64,000 nucleotides of DNA from assembly GCA_002794775.1 (NCBI GenBank), contig NBAY01000059.1, positions 224,830 to 288,829 of the forward strand, read 5' to 3'. Below are positions 20,622 through 32,885 of the stretch, piece after piece; position 1 is the stretch's first letter; each line of letters opens with the position of its first letter. The notes under the pieces were generated by a model. That model saw nothing but the letters and a program-made list of their open reading frames with translations, did no database searches and was not told where the DNA came from. Source of the stretch: Porodaedalea pini. Its lineage: Eukaryota > Basidiomycota > Agaricomycetes > Hymenochaetales > Hymenochaetaceae. The position numbers were made by a program, and so were the translations under genes.

Positions 20622-22114
20622 GTCTCTTAAGATGATATGCTTGGGATTGTGGGATGCATGCTTTTCGAACGACTCTTTTATAGCTACTTGCCCAGTTTGC
20701 TATCTTACGGAACGCAATGATCAGGAGTAACTCGAAGCTGCCATATATGTCGGTTAGAGCGAACGTACGTTATTTGCTCTTCCTCAGTCTGTGGCACTGG
20801 ATCAGAAGCTTGTCTTACTGTGGAAAAGACTTTGCTGCATGCAAGTTTGAAATCAAGACTCTGATATTGAGCTTGCGGATACGTCTGCCTCCGAAGCAGC
20901 GTATCTTTTCCTTGGTGACAAGATTAGACGAGGCATCCAGCAAAGAGGCTAATTTGAGGTTGCGTGATGCAGGATGTGAGGCCTGAAACGATCTGACGCA
21001 AGTTTGCAACAACTCCTCATCCTTTTCCAGCTAAGCGCATCTCGAAAGGAGATTTCGAAGTGATGGTGCAATGATTAAAAGTTGAGAGGGACACGTTTGC
21101 CTTTGCTGTCCATCATGATCTGGATTCGGCTTCCAGGTTACCGAACTTCGCGCCTTTCAGAAAGAGGTTAGTCAAGGTCCTGTTAGCACGTTTTGCAGCT
21201 GAAGCCTGAGAAATGGTGTCAGTGACTCATTGTTATCTCTTGTTCCAAAGCTTGAGCTTTCACGGGGATACAGTATATTTGCAGCCATCATAAGTAAGAA
21301 AAGGGCATCAGACTGTTGCTGATGATCATCACCCTCCCGGCTGGGAACGCTCAAATTACTGCCGGTGGAATCCGCTGGAATATTACAGCCGGCACTTTCC
21401 AACTCCAACATTTTCCAAGTCCTGTTCTCTATTCTAAGAAATCCTAGCATATTTCAGCTAGATTCCAATCAATAATGTCATTCCCCTCAGTCCACTACAA
21501 TATACCGGCGGTTATTGAGTTGACTTGATTCAAGAAAAGCCTACATGTACTGAGCAATACTATTGCACATGATAAAAACTACCTGCAATACAGACATCAA
21601 TGTCCATACTTCACCTTTGTACATCACACTTCCCTTATATATATGGCCGCCGACGAACTAACCCAGCCGTGGTCAATTTCAAGAGTCGAGCATGGAAGAG
21701 ACCACTCGTATTGTATGTGTTGCAAGGTCTAGTAGAGTAGGTAGACGTCTGTGTTATTGACAATTATTGTCTCGCTCACCATGTCCAATCGCTAAGACAT
21801 TCGATAATTTGATACTGTGGTATCAAATTATCGAATCGCAATATATGCTGCCCTGTGTTTCCTGCTCTAAGTTCAGAACGGACATTCTTATACACCCCTT
21901 CTCAATTTAGGACGATCAACAGGCGGACGCGTTGTTGTCATTTATTTACGCGTCTTCTTCTCTGGGTCCTTTAGCCATTAATATGTATACGTAAGTGCAC
22001 TTAGATGCACTCAAACGACTCTTTCATACCCGGGATATTGCATTCAAAAATCAACTCTGCGGATAGCTTCCAGACATGAAAAATAAGTGATTCAAATGAT
22101 TCACAATGGATACC
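20622..22114. other. Low-coding stretch before the GH31 gene
   Basis: About 1.5 kb without a convincing gene. A 92-codon minus ORF (21172-21450) has no motif. The only clear structure is the 38-bp perfect palindrome at 21799-21836. Confidence 0.45.
21799..21836. repeat. Perfect 17-bp inverted repeat with 4-bp loop
   Basis: ATTCGATAATTTGATAC, TGTG, GTATCAAATTATCGAAT. The arms match at every base and the match ends sharply on both sides. It lies about 280 bp beyond the 3' end of the GH31 gene. It could be a cruciform/hairpin, a transposon relic or a dimeric protein site. Confidence 0.8.
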
Positions 22115-25100
22115 TTAGATATTTCCCGACAGAATATCATCCTTACTGCCCAAGTAGAAAACAGGGATCTGGTCAAGAGGCGCACTGATATTTATCGTCT
22201 GCCCGCCCTGACCGAAGTTCTCATCCGTCCACCTGAAGATTAACATATCTGATCAACAACCAAAGAGAAGAATATTGCCATGAAGAATCACCCACCAATG
22301 AGTCCAAGAAAAGTTCTGGTTTATCATATCATCATTGAGCCGAGGCAGGTATACCTCCTTTGACGTCGCGCCCTCTACACCATTCGGGGAGATGAGTAGC
22401 CTCGGACCTAGTTACGGAACTTCAGCTGGAGTGATAGATGAGGATTCACAAACTATTTCGACTTACCAAACATGTACTGATAAATGATGGCTGGCTCGTT
22501 CACTGCCGTCCCGTTGACGACCGCCTCGTCCGACGAGAAGTCATAATACAAGCCGCGGACGATAGTCTTTCCAGATGACTGCAGCATCTGGAAGAGCTTC
22601 TTCACGTACGGGATGAGCGTATACCGCAGGGCGATGTACTAGGACGGGCTTTAGAATATGATTAAGAATGACTGAATACACGAACGCACCCCTTTGATGA
22701 TCTCGAAGTTCTCCTCCCCGTATGCCCACGGCTGTCCTCTCGGTCAGCCACAAGGTAGACGTGTGTATGAACGAGCAATACCTCATTCGGGCAGTTGTTG
22801 GCCTCTGGAGGCATTGTACTTTGCGGGATATCGCAGTTGCGGTCACTACAAGAACTTGCTTCAGGCCAATAAGAAACTAAAGCCAGCAACATTGACTCAC
22901 CCATGTACGCGCATCTAAGCGTATTGTGCATCAGCGAGCGAAACAGACAACAATTCGGAACTCACGTAAGGCAGAAACACGCCCATACTAAGCCATTTGA
23001 CGAATAGTTCCTTTCCCTGGTAAAGCAATCTTCTGTAAGACAAATGTCGCTATACTGATAGAATAGAACCCACGTAATCAGTGTCGATATTCAGTCCTGC
23101 GAATCCACCAATATCCAACGTCCACGATGAAATGCCCGACGCAGCAACTGACACGCCCGCAGTGATCTGCTGCAACAGCACATCAAAGCTTGACGTCGTG
23201 TCACCGCTCCACAGGTACGAGCAGAAGCGCTGCCCGCCGAGGAACGTGCTGCGGGTCAGCGACATGTACTCACACGACGTCGACGCACCCAGCGTGTAAT
23301 CTGTGAGGTTCGAGAAGCCCTCATCGATAGCTTGTTGGTGCAGCCAAGGGTACATCTTCCCCGAGCCTTCTTGTGTACCGAGGAAGTACTGTGTGAAGGG
23401 GCGCGCGTACGGCAAGGTGTTGATTGAGTCTTGACCGTCTGGTAAGATGATGCATGAGCATCTTCCAGCGGCATCCACTCTTTTTCTGAGGCTTACTGTT
23501 TACGAAAGGTTCGCCCAAGCTGCCACCTGACACAGAATTTAGTAAGGAATTTCATGTCAAATATGCAAATACTCACCATCTGCTTGGTCAATCCAAAAAT
23601 TATGTATCCCATTTGAAAAATAACTATCATTCAGGCGCTTCCCTAAGCCATCCTCCGTCAGCTTCGCAACACACAACAAAACCCAACAAAATTGCACAAC
23701 TCACACAAAAACTCCCTCGCCGCAGGATTCGTCGAGTCAATCAAACGCGTATACACTCCCGCGAACGAGTCCGTGATGCCCGTGCCGTCGCGCGTAGTGG
23801 CCAAGAGCCCCGTCTGCTGCATCTCGATGTAGTTCACGGACAGGTCTTCGACGCTCGGCCAGAGCGACACCATCATCTCCGCCCCTGTCAGCTCTTTCAC
23901 TTTCGCTGCCATGCCGGCGGGGTCTGGGAAGTATGTCGGGTCGAAGGACCTGAAAGCTGTGCTAAGCTCTGTGAAGAGGGCATCGAATGAAGGATGAAAT
24001 ACCAGTCGCCTTGATATTTCCATGCAAAGAAATCTAGAAGCGATATGTTGAGTTATCTGTTGCAGCGGTGAAGTGATACGAACGCACCGACAACAATGAG
24101 GGACACGTTGACTTCCTCGTCATGAAACTGTTGTGCGACATCGAGCACCTGTGTCTCATTCCAGTAGCGCAGTTTCGATTGCTGGTAACCCAGGATAAAG
24201 TCAGGCGGAGTCGGCTGACGGCCTTAAAGATTTACATCAGAGTAAGTTTCAATGGAGAACAGAGACTGAACTCACCAGTGACTGCTGTATACTGCTTCTG
24301 CAAGGCGTCATAATCTCCAGGATCTGCTGTGGTGCTAAGGATAAAGCTTAGGATAGTCAGAACAATAGTAAGCATAAGCACGTACATATAATAATCCACA
24401 ACTGTGGCCTCATCAGCAAAGTACCGGGTACGATAGGGCGTGAACTCTAGAATATGCAACAAGTATTGAGAAGAGAAGCACAGTGCTGAGGGTGAGGAAC
24501 TCCTCACCAATGCGTCCTTGGCTCGGCATGTTGAAAAATTGGAGATAACCCTGATATAAAACTCAGATGACGGCCATGGAGAAACGACACAAGTGTGCTT
24601 ACCTTATTAGACATATAAATCGGCAGCGTAACTTGCGAATTGAAGTTTAATAAGTCAACCACTTGTCCCTTTTTATTGACCGTATTATCTTTACAGCACG
24701 CCTGCTGCCCCGCCCCATAGAACTGTTCATCCGGATCAGACGCGAATGAAAACTCAGCAGCAAAGCTGTTCGCGCGAAAGTCCTGACGGTAGAAGCGCGC
24801 CGTAAGTGTCTTTGTGTCCGTGTATTCTGCGGTCAGGAGGTCTTGGACCTCGGTACCGTTGGAAGCGGTCGAGACGCGGTAGAAGGAGAGCACGCCGCCT
24901 GAGAGCGTTGCGAGGATGTTGCCGTTACGCAGAGATGCGTCGCCTTGGAATGGGACGAGGGTGTCGAACGACAGTCCAGCGGAGCCGCCAGGTCCCTCGA
25001 GAGGTGGGTCGAGTAGAGATGAGGGTTCTGTCCCCGTAGGGTCGCGCATGATACTTGCACGAACACGCAGCCCATGTTCGCCGTACGGCTGCAAGATCGT

Positions 25101-25302
25101 TCAGTTCTAATCCATCCTTACATGAAGCTTTCCGTCATACCTGGATGAAAACGCGTTCAAAGCCGTTCTGTAGCTTGAGTCCTGTAGAGTTGGGCTGGAA
25201 GTAGCCAGAATCGTTTGATGCTTTCCACTCGAACTGAGCTTGCACGGACTGGGCCAGGAGACCCGGCAGGGCCAACAACGTATAAACGAGGATGTTCTTC
25301 AT
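22115..25302 (-). CDS. Secreted glycoside hydrolase family 31 (alpha-glucosidase/alpha-xylosidase type)
   Basis: The start at 25302 (MKNILVYTLLALPGLLAQSV) gives a clean signal peptide; an upstream in-frame Met at 25458 would bury it. About a dozen introns. The N-terminal beta-sandwich reads QPYGEHGLRVRASI and DEQFYGAGQQ. The (beta/alpha)8 barrel contains PPDFILGYQQSKLRYW, IVVDFFAWKYQGDW, and the nucleophile region FWIDQADGGSLGEP. The acid/base Asp is in LWSGDTTSSFD, and WTLDIGGFAG follows. The C-terminal part (PAIIYQYMFGPRLLISP) ends at DDILSGNI. The FWIDQADGG form differs from the classical W-DMNE of fungal alpha-glucosidases and resembles bacterial/plant-like alpha-xylosidase groups, so the exact substrate is open. 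A TATA-like box on the minus strand lies at 25361-25368. Confidence 0.88.
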
Positions 25303-26027
25303 GGTCGCAAAGAAGCCGAGGACTGAATCCGCGCTTCGACGGCTCCGTCTCATTTTCTGCTTTATATATTCCTGCAATCGGGCTGGACGGTCCGCAGACA
25401 GTATGCAAAGAGGGCTTCCAGATGAGATAGAATTTTCGGTGAGCGGACAGGCGATCACTTGAGGGAGAGAACAGAAGAGCCAGGGACGTCATATGTAGTC
25501 CATCTGACCACATCATGTTCTTCATGCATGATTCGATTGTGTACATTTCTAGTAGGGCTAGGACAGTGGGGACAGGACGTTACAGGAAAAACAAACATAC
25601 CGACAATATATGCTACGCATCCTTATGACCGCCAGGTATATCCCTCCTCCCTCAATGCTGCTGTTTGAACATTTCATACCCAACACCATTATTCCTTCCG
25701 CATAACGTCAGGTATTACAAGCCTGGAAAAAGAAGAGAAGAGACGATGGACTCGTGACCCTCTGCGAATGTTCAATGTCCTTGATATCGGTGAATAGTCC
25801 AAAAATGATATCGAAAGTAGGACCGTAAGCCCAAGTGCAATGTGCAGCGAGCGGTCGGTGAAGATGATTAGTAGAGTTGAGATGGCAGCAAGAGACAACG
25901 AGTCTATGTGAGGATTCTCGACGTAAACGCGCGACGCGTCGGACTCGGATCTTTGCAGTGAACACTGGTACTGCTGCGGATTCCAAGGCGCTCATGTTTT
26001 ATACACAGCGAGCAACTTAGCAGCCCA
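25303..26027. promoter_or_regulatory. Divergent promoter region between GH31 and PB1/ZZ genes
   Basis: A 725-bp spacer holding a TATATAAA box on the minus strand (25361-25368), about 60 bp upstream of the GH31 start. No further gene is visible; the open frames are short and motif-free. Confidence 0.5.
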
Positions 26028-29000
26028 ATGTCTTTCTCCGACGTGGGCTCGACCATGTCGACGAGGCCGGACAGGCCGCTCATCGTCAAGGCTACTTTCG
26101 ACAGATACAACAAGCGTATCACGTTCTCCTCGGCGCGGAATTGCTCGTACGATCTGCTGCGGTCCAAGGTTGGGTACGTTCAGTTAGCTCAACGACCATA
26201 ACTGACGAGTCTTGTGCAGGTAGAACAGTCGTTCTCGCTTCAGGCTTTCTCGTTCTCTATCGCATATAAGGACGACGATGGCGAGGTCACAGACATCACA
26301 ACCGAGTCGGATCTCACGGAGGCCATCCAGTATTTCCAGGCTGGCGTGGATGACCTCCCAGTTTCATCGGCGGCATCTATCCTCTCTGGACGCAGCTTTG
26401 GGAGCCGGCGCATCACCCTGCGGGTGAACGTCACTGTCGACTACGATGGCCCAAGTCTTTCAGACACGTCGTCGCTCATTAGCTTGGAGGAGTACAAGAA
26501 TCGGAGCGGAAGCGGCTCCTCACTCTCTCTATCCTTCTCGGCAGCCTCGCAGATCGAGCCAGAGGATGACAGCGTCACCGTCAGCTCGAGAGACACAGGC
26601 ATGCTTGCCAGCCACACGCAGACGCAGACGGTTGTCAAGAGCGGAGGCAGCGGGTCGACCGTTCACGACTTCCAGTCGCTTTCTGGCTTCGACTCTGAAT
26701 CCGAGGCAAGTGCGTTCGACCAGCGCTACCCTGCAGATCCCTCCGCAGTCTTTGAGCGCTTGAAACTCTCCAACTCATCCGATTTCGTCGAGCGAAACAC
26801 GCAATGGCTGCGCGATCAGACTTCACGGAATGTAAACGGCATCCTGACGCCAGAGTCCGTCGTGTCCGGCGGCTCATCTCTCGGTCTCGAGGATGATCTC
26901 GATGCACAGAGCCCCTTCGACGGCGACCTTGCGCTTCAGCAGGACAACGGTAAATACTACTACACGTACACCTCGGGGAGCTCGTCCTCCGCCGCCTCCG
27001 CCGCACAGGACGATGCCAGCATCTCCGAAGCCGATAATCACCGGTTGTCAGACTACAGATCTCCCAAACTGAACTGGTTGGCCTCGCAGCAGACGATTAC
27101 GCAGGCGCAGCCTCCGAAGTCGCTTTCGTACCCCGCAGCGTCGTCCGCAGCATCCTCCTCTTCGAGCAGGCCCTCCATGTACTCCTCCAGCTCTGATCCG
27201 TTGCCGCGCTCGTCCGTCTCCGTCGCGGAAGATGTCCTACCCGAGGTACTTCAGTCCTTGCACGAGAGCCCGCAGCCGCCTCCTACGTGCACAGACTGCT
27301 CGGCCTGCGGCGTGCTGCTCGACGCGTTCCGCTATGTGTGCTCGACGTGTGGCGAGAAAACGCCTCGTGTGGACATGCTGTCGAGCACGAGCACAGCTGT
27401 GAATGGGAAAGGGAAGGAGCGCGATGCGTCACCGTTCGACCAGCTTGCCTACCCGCCACCTTCGCATCGTACGCCTGCTCCAAACAAGCCTCTTCCTCCA
27501 CGACCACTACCTACACTTCCCTTAGGCTCAAAAACTTATACAACTTCCGGATCCACCTCATCAACTACTACACTCGCAGACGATGGCGGCTTCGAGCTCT
27601 GTCCAGGCTGCATCGAGACCGCAGGCGTCTTCCACGCACTCGCCGGGAGTGCAGCACCTGACTCCCAGGACGAACCATCCTCCCCTGAAGACGCGCAGCT
27701 CACGCTGAGCCAACTGCGTCGCGCTGCGCCGCGGCAAAAGGGTCACTTCCGGCACGCCTACCTCGAGAAACTGTGGGGTACATGTGGATGGAAGGATGTT
27801 GAACAGGACGACACGGGCGAGTGCACGATTTGTAATTCGGCTCTCTCTGGGCAGCGGTATAAGTGTGCTTCGTGTCCGAATTTCGTGCTGTGCCGTGCTT
27901 GTTATAGCCAAGTGCATGAGATACACCCTCTGCATGCTTTCCTCGATGTGCCCGAGCGACCGCTCGTTCGATCGAGAAGCGAACCGGACCTGGAGCCCAC
28001 CAATCCCTTCAATGATGATAGCCTAGAGGATGGATGTGAGCACTACCCTCCTCTAGTTCCCTTTATATACTGAATCCATTATGTCTTGGCAGCGCTAACG
28101 CACCCAGACGTAAAATGCGCACAGTATGTTTGCGTATCTTCCAAAAGTGACTTTTCACGCTAATATGCTTGTTGAATAGCTGCCTCATGGACATCGTCGG
28201 CGCTCGTTTCCATTGTGCTATATGTGAATCCGTCGACATCTGTTCCAACTGCGAAGCGGCAGGCTTGCCAGGTAACCTGGATGCCGATGACGGCGAACAC
28301 AACTCTTCACACATCATGATCAAGGTCTGCTTTACTTTTTACTTCATATACAGTTGTCTGACATTGTCCCCTTAGATTCCCATCCCGCTAAACTCAACTA
28401 AAGTCCAGAACGCCAGCCGACGTGCGCGCCAGCTCTGGAGGGGCCGGGACGCGCCAAACGTGCAGCGCACGCCCAGCGGCCGCTTGCGCGCGGACTCCCT
28501 GCGCGACGCAGACGCAGTCACCATCATTGGCAGCGGCTTGAAGCACTCGCGCTGTGCGTCTCATAATACGGAGCACAAATCGATGGACCACCATATTTTG
28601 TGCAAGGGGTGCAATCAGAGCATCGTTGGCGTGCGATACCAGTGTGCTGCGTGTCCGTCGACGAAGAATTCGGCGTACAGTCTGGTGCGCAGAAGTTTGT
28701 CTGTAGGAGGATTGTGTAGCATGTATGCTGATGTGGATTTCTTGTAGTGCGCCAATTGCGAGCCGCGGTCATACCTGCTTCATGATCCAATGCACATCTT
28801 CTTCAAGCTGCCGCGCCCTGTCGACCGGCCAATCGAATCACAGTTCCCCATTCTTCCTATACTGTATGTTCAATCATCTAGTTTCTCTGTCCTTTAGCTC
28901 TGACTCTATAACATACAGATACAAACAGCCCGCAGGCCCACGAGCAGGCGAAACACTGAACTCTAGCCATCCCAAAGGTCTGCTCACTCTCGCTTCATAC

Positions 29001-29416
29001 CATCCCACCCAAATTATTGACCTATCTTAGCTTATCTATCATCTCTTCACCACAACGCTGCGCTCTGTGACCACTGCATGGAGCGAATCTCGGGTGAATG
29101 GTTCCGTTGCGTGTACTGCCCGAAAGACCTTTGTGACGTATGCGAGAATCTGAACGCACACAACCCCACGCACTTCTTCTATGTATTTAAGGCACCTGTA
29201 AGTACTCACTCTCCTATGCTCCTGCCATTCCACGGAGGCTTCTTTCTCACGTATGTCTTTACACAATTACAGGTCGATATGCAAATTTTCAGGTTGGTTT
29301 TGTTTTATCATGATCACTTTGCCTTACTAATTGACACATGTTTAAGAATCGTCGCAGAGCTCGATAACCCGAGCGGAAGTCCGCCAGTACTCAAGTATCC
29401 CGTGTATTACTCATAA
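26028..29416 (+). CDS. PB1-domain protein with several ZZ zinc fingers (Nbr1/p62-like candidate)
   Basis: The protein starts MSFSDVGSTMSTRPDRP at 26028; exon 1 ends at 26168 and exon 2 begins at 26220. Residues from about 15 to 100 form a PB1 domain: IVKATFDRYNKRITFS at the start and the acidic OPCA-like loop YKDDDGEVTDITTESDL near its end. A Ser-rich linker of about 350 residues follows. Then come ZZ-type fingers: CTDCSACGV...CSTCG (degenerate), CTICNSALSGQRYKCASC, an exon near 28180 (GARFHCAICESVDICSNC), one near 28600 (CKGCNQSIVGVRYQCAAC) and one near 29060 (CDHCMERISGEWFRCVYC). PB1 plus ZZ is the layout of selective-autophagy receptors, and S. pombe Nbr1 also has serial ZZ domains. No FW (NBR1) domain is visible and no LIR was assigned. 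Ends KYPVYYS at 29416. Confidence 0.8.
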
Positions 29417-29685
29417 TGCTTTGTTGTTTTCGTAGTTCCGTCTACTCACATCCCCTCATCCAATGCATATTTTGGTGTATGGCTAGCTACTTACCTTTGT
29501 TTGATTGATTATCTACGAATAAGAACTGATTTTGTGGAGGTGATGATCCTCCAGAACGTAAAGAGGTGTGACCAGTTTCGTCTAGAATGTTCGCGTCGTT
29601 GTGTTATATTTACGTGTCAAGGTCACGAGATGGGCTTACTCTTCACGCCTTCGCTAGTTGCTGCTCTTTCTCGGACTCGTACATC

Positions 29686-30364
29686 ATGTCGAAGCATCAT
29701 CCCGGTATGTTCTTCATTCATATTACAACAAGGGTGCTGCTCACTCTCGTGCAGATTTGATCATGTGCAGAAGGCAGCCGGGCATTGGTTCGTAATCCTT
29801 GCTTACAGTTGAGGTCCCACTTCATGTCTGATTCTTACAATTTTATGCGGCTTCAACCAGCCATCGGACGTCTCTGTGAGAAGTGTGACGGAAAATGGTG
29901 CGTCTTCATCATTTTTTGGTTATTTTCTCAAGAAGCTGAAGCGAACTGTGTCTGGCCAGCCCCGTATGCGATTCGTACGTCCGTCCCGAGACGCTGGTGC
30001 GCATCTGTGACGAATGCAATTTCGGCACGTACGGCGGGCGTTGCATCATCTGCGGTTCTCCGGGTATGTTTCTTCATCTCCATCCTCATATCTTCTTCCC
30101 TCCCCTCTTGTTACCTACCTTATGGCGTTAACCACAAATCCAACATTTCACAGGTATCTCAGACGCATACTACTGCGCCGAGTGCACTCGGCTAGAAAAG
30201 GACAGGGACGGATGTCCAAAGATCGTCAACTTGGGCGCGAGTCGGACAGACCTGTTCTACGAACGGAGAAGGCTCGGTGCGTTTTTGCGTTTCTCGCGTT
30301 TCTTCTTTTCTGTGCAAGCAAGTGCTGATGATCATGGCTGTGAACAGGGTTTACGAAGGGATAG
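29686..30364 (+). CDS. PHF5A: PHF5A/Rds3-like SF3b subunit, six exons
   Basis: Six short exons join in frame: 29686-29704, 29755-29787, 29861-29897, 29960-30063, 30154-30276 and 30348-30364. The protein begins [17 protein letters not shown] and contains the zinc-binding CxxC pairs [35 protein letters not shown] and YYCAEC, then [20 protein letters not shown], ending LGFTKG. The spliced length (about 110 residues) fits the family. This is a core SF3b component that helps U2 snRNP hold the branch-point adenosine. It lies 270 bp after the PB1/ZZ gene on the same strand. An exon of 17 bp and five introns in a 110-codon gene are notable. Identity is near certain. Confidence 0.95.
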
Positions 30365-30909
30365 CCAGGCTGGCTTTTTATCTCGTCTATGCATCTTCGA
30401 ACGGTTGTACTTCTACGATTTCGGGTCTGGTGATTTAGTGAGGATCGAGGATCGAGGAAAAGGCGCCCGTCGGACGGAGGGTCAACTTTCTTTGTGTAAC
30501 ACTGGCCTCCGCATTTTGCCTTTCACATTCTTCAATCCATGTTCAATACTAGCACCCGTTTTCGATGCTTAGTAACGCACTGCCCCGGGGGGGGGGGGGG
30601 GGCACATTAAACGCTCTTGACTTTGATGGCACGTGGCTGGTGTTAGAGTACAAAAACATATTTTTATCCACGCAACTCGTTCACTCAGGCCAATTTTGAT
30701 GCCTTTTAAAAGATGCAAATTTTGAGAAATATTAAATGAAGTGTCCATATGCACTAATAATCTGGTCGGTATATTTTACACATGGGTCAGATAGGATCCA
30801 GCTGTTCTACAAGATATTCGTGGCAAGATGCAAGGCGGGAAAGCGGGAAAATGGTGCATGGATATGAGGAACAAGCAGTCTAATGCAATTCGATAACACT
30901 ACGGGTAAT
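30365..30909. other. Convergent intergenic region with a 16-G run
   Basis: It lies between the 3' ends of PHF5A (+) and the GT15 gene (-). It contains CCCC followed by G16 at 30587-30602. Open frames here are short and motif-free. Confidence 0.6.
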
Positions 30910-32272
30910 TCAGCCGACGACGCCATCAGGGAACAGCCCCTCAAACTTGCGCAAGCACGACGAGCCGTGCGCATCGAAGCTCTGCTCGGGCCTGCACGTG
31001 CACTGGAGCTCGCTATTCAGCGCGTCCTTCGGGCAGTTGTAGAACGGGCCGTGGTAGTACCCGATGTCTTTGAAGAAGTGGATCTGCTCGTGTGGAAGCA
31101 GGAGCGCGACGCCGATGGAGTGCACGGGCGCGTCGCCCCAGCGCTCGTAGAAAAACTTGCCTGTTGCATCGAGGTAGTTGAAGAAGTCTGCGTATGCTTG
31201 TGAGCGGAAGAAGTCTAGGTCGGCGACTTCGAAGTTCGACCAGACTGCGGGCAATAAATGAGTGAGATGAATATTTGAGAAGGAGCATGTGTGCTTACAA
31301 TGGCACCGGTTGTACGAGTCTCCGCCGTCATCCGTCAAATAGGCCAAAGCGTTATTGGCAGGCATAAGGTGCGAATACTTTGATATAAATTCTGAGATGG
31401 ATTTGAGACGACGTGTTGCAATAGAAGAATGTAAATTGTACCTTTTGTAGTATCCCAGAGTGTTGGGATTGATTCGCCGTACTCGGGAATGGTGACCGTG
31501 AACGAGTAGCGTTTGTTGTGCTCAATCATATACGCGAACGGGTCACCCGGAATTTCGCAAGGGAAGTCGACGCTGGGCTCGACGCGCCAGTACCACTTGA
31601 ACTGCTTAAGGATATCATGGCGGAAGAAGAATCCAGAGTTGAAGCGGCACATGTTGCGGTACGTCATGCTGCCAGCGTACGGCACCTTGCGGAGCGCCTC
31701 CATCGCCTTGCGGTCGTGCTCGTACTTCTCCTCGTCGATCCAGTCGGGCGGGTACCAGTGTTCGCTCTTGATGAGCCCGAAGTTGACCTCACCGCTTGCG
31801 ATTGCGCGTACGCGCTGCTTGAACTCGAGCGTGAAGGGCACCTCGTTGAGGAACGTCCATGGATAATTGTGCTTGTGGTTGAATGCAGCCTCGAGCGAAC
31901 GCATACTCGTCTCGACACCCCCGAGGTCGGTGTTGCGCGCCAGCATAAGAATCGTCGCATTTGCTCGGTGTGTTACTGGGTCGACCGCAGGCGAGATGGT
32001 GACATTGATTGGTGCGTTTGGTGACCGCACGACGGGGTACGAGTCCACGTTGCTACCAGCTTTGAACTTCTCGTAGGGCACATACTCTCGCGCCGTCGGC
32101 GTCATCAAAAGTAGTACCTGGACGTGGCGTCAGCGAAAAACAATCAATGTGCTGCAGCTCAACGCACCAAGCAAATGAGACCAAAAACTGCGATGAGCAG
32201 ACGGAAGGGCCGTACGCCGGGCGCTCGCAAGCGCGTCAGGCTTTCGAGGTCGGCGCGTATCCTCGACGACAT
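30910..32272 (-). CDS. Alpha-1,2-mannosyltransferase, family GT15 (Kre2/Mnt1-type)
   Basis: The first exon gives a type II Golgi anchor: start MSSRIRADLESL at 32272, then the hydrophobic segment FRLLIAVFGLICL continuing over an intron into VLLLM. The lumenal domain begins NATILMLARNTDLGG. Family motifs are SEHWYPPDWID, YAGSMTYRNMCRFNSGFFF and the active-site region WRVEPSVDFPCEIPGDPF, then YNRCHFWSNFEVADLDFFRS after an intron and GDAPVHSIGVALLLP. The chain ends FEGLFPDGVVG. GT15 enzymes transfer mannose from GDP-mannose to O- and N-linked glycans in the Golgi. PCEIPGDPF replaces the more common FCDIDYDPF-like wording but keeps the acidic residues. Confidence 0.9.
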
Positions 32273-32885
32273 GTTGAAGAGCGAGGCTCTTCAAAGTTAT
32301 TCGGATGTTGTGGTCGAAAGCAAGTACTAATTTGAACCGAGATGCCTCGTGCGCATGGCAAGCCGCGCTTCGGACTCGGGCGGGCCATCAAGAATAGGAA
32401 AAAACAAAAATAGAATCATAATTTTAGAATCTCGCGCCTACACCGCGTTATCGTCTCTTGAACCTGTCCTGTCTCTATTCAGCTTGGAATAGTACTAGTG
32501 AGATGAGATCGAATAGGAATGCCACTCAGACGAAAAGTTTCCGACGACATACATGAATACATATCACATAAACAGACCACAATAGACTAGAGGCTTCAAG
32601 TATTTCATATCTTGTCCGTAGTCGCACCCAGTTCCTCAACCAGAAACGACCGAGTCGCACAGAACAAGTGCAATTTTAATTTCCTTTTATTTTGTAGCAT
32701 ACAGGAGCATATACATAGTGTTTGGTTCACAACATAAAGACACTGTAAAGTCTCTAATGGCAACGTGATGGGGATAAATAGAAACAAGGAACAGATGAGT
32801 GCTTTGCTTCAAGTTCAGTACTGATGAGGATTGTATGAACAAATAAATGACGCATACCCATGGAGAAACCGATGCTTTGTGTTTC
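32273..32885. other. Intergenic region between GT15 and HECT ligase genes
   Basis: A 613-bp AT-rich stretch: the GT15 promoter side and the 3' flank of the HECT gene. No gene was seen. Confidence 0.5.

Noticed and set aside
31518..32024. 168-codon plus-strand ORF
   Set aside because: Antisense shadow of the GT15 catalytic domain.
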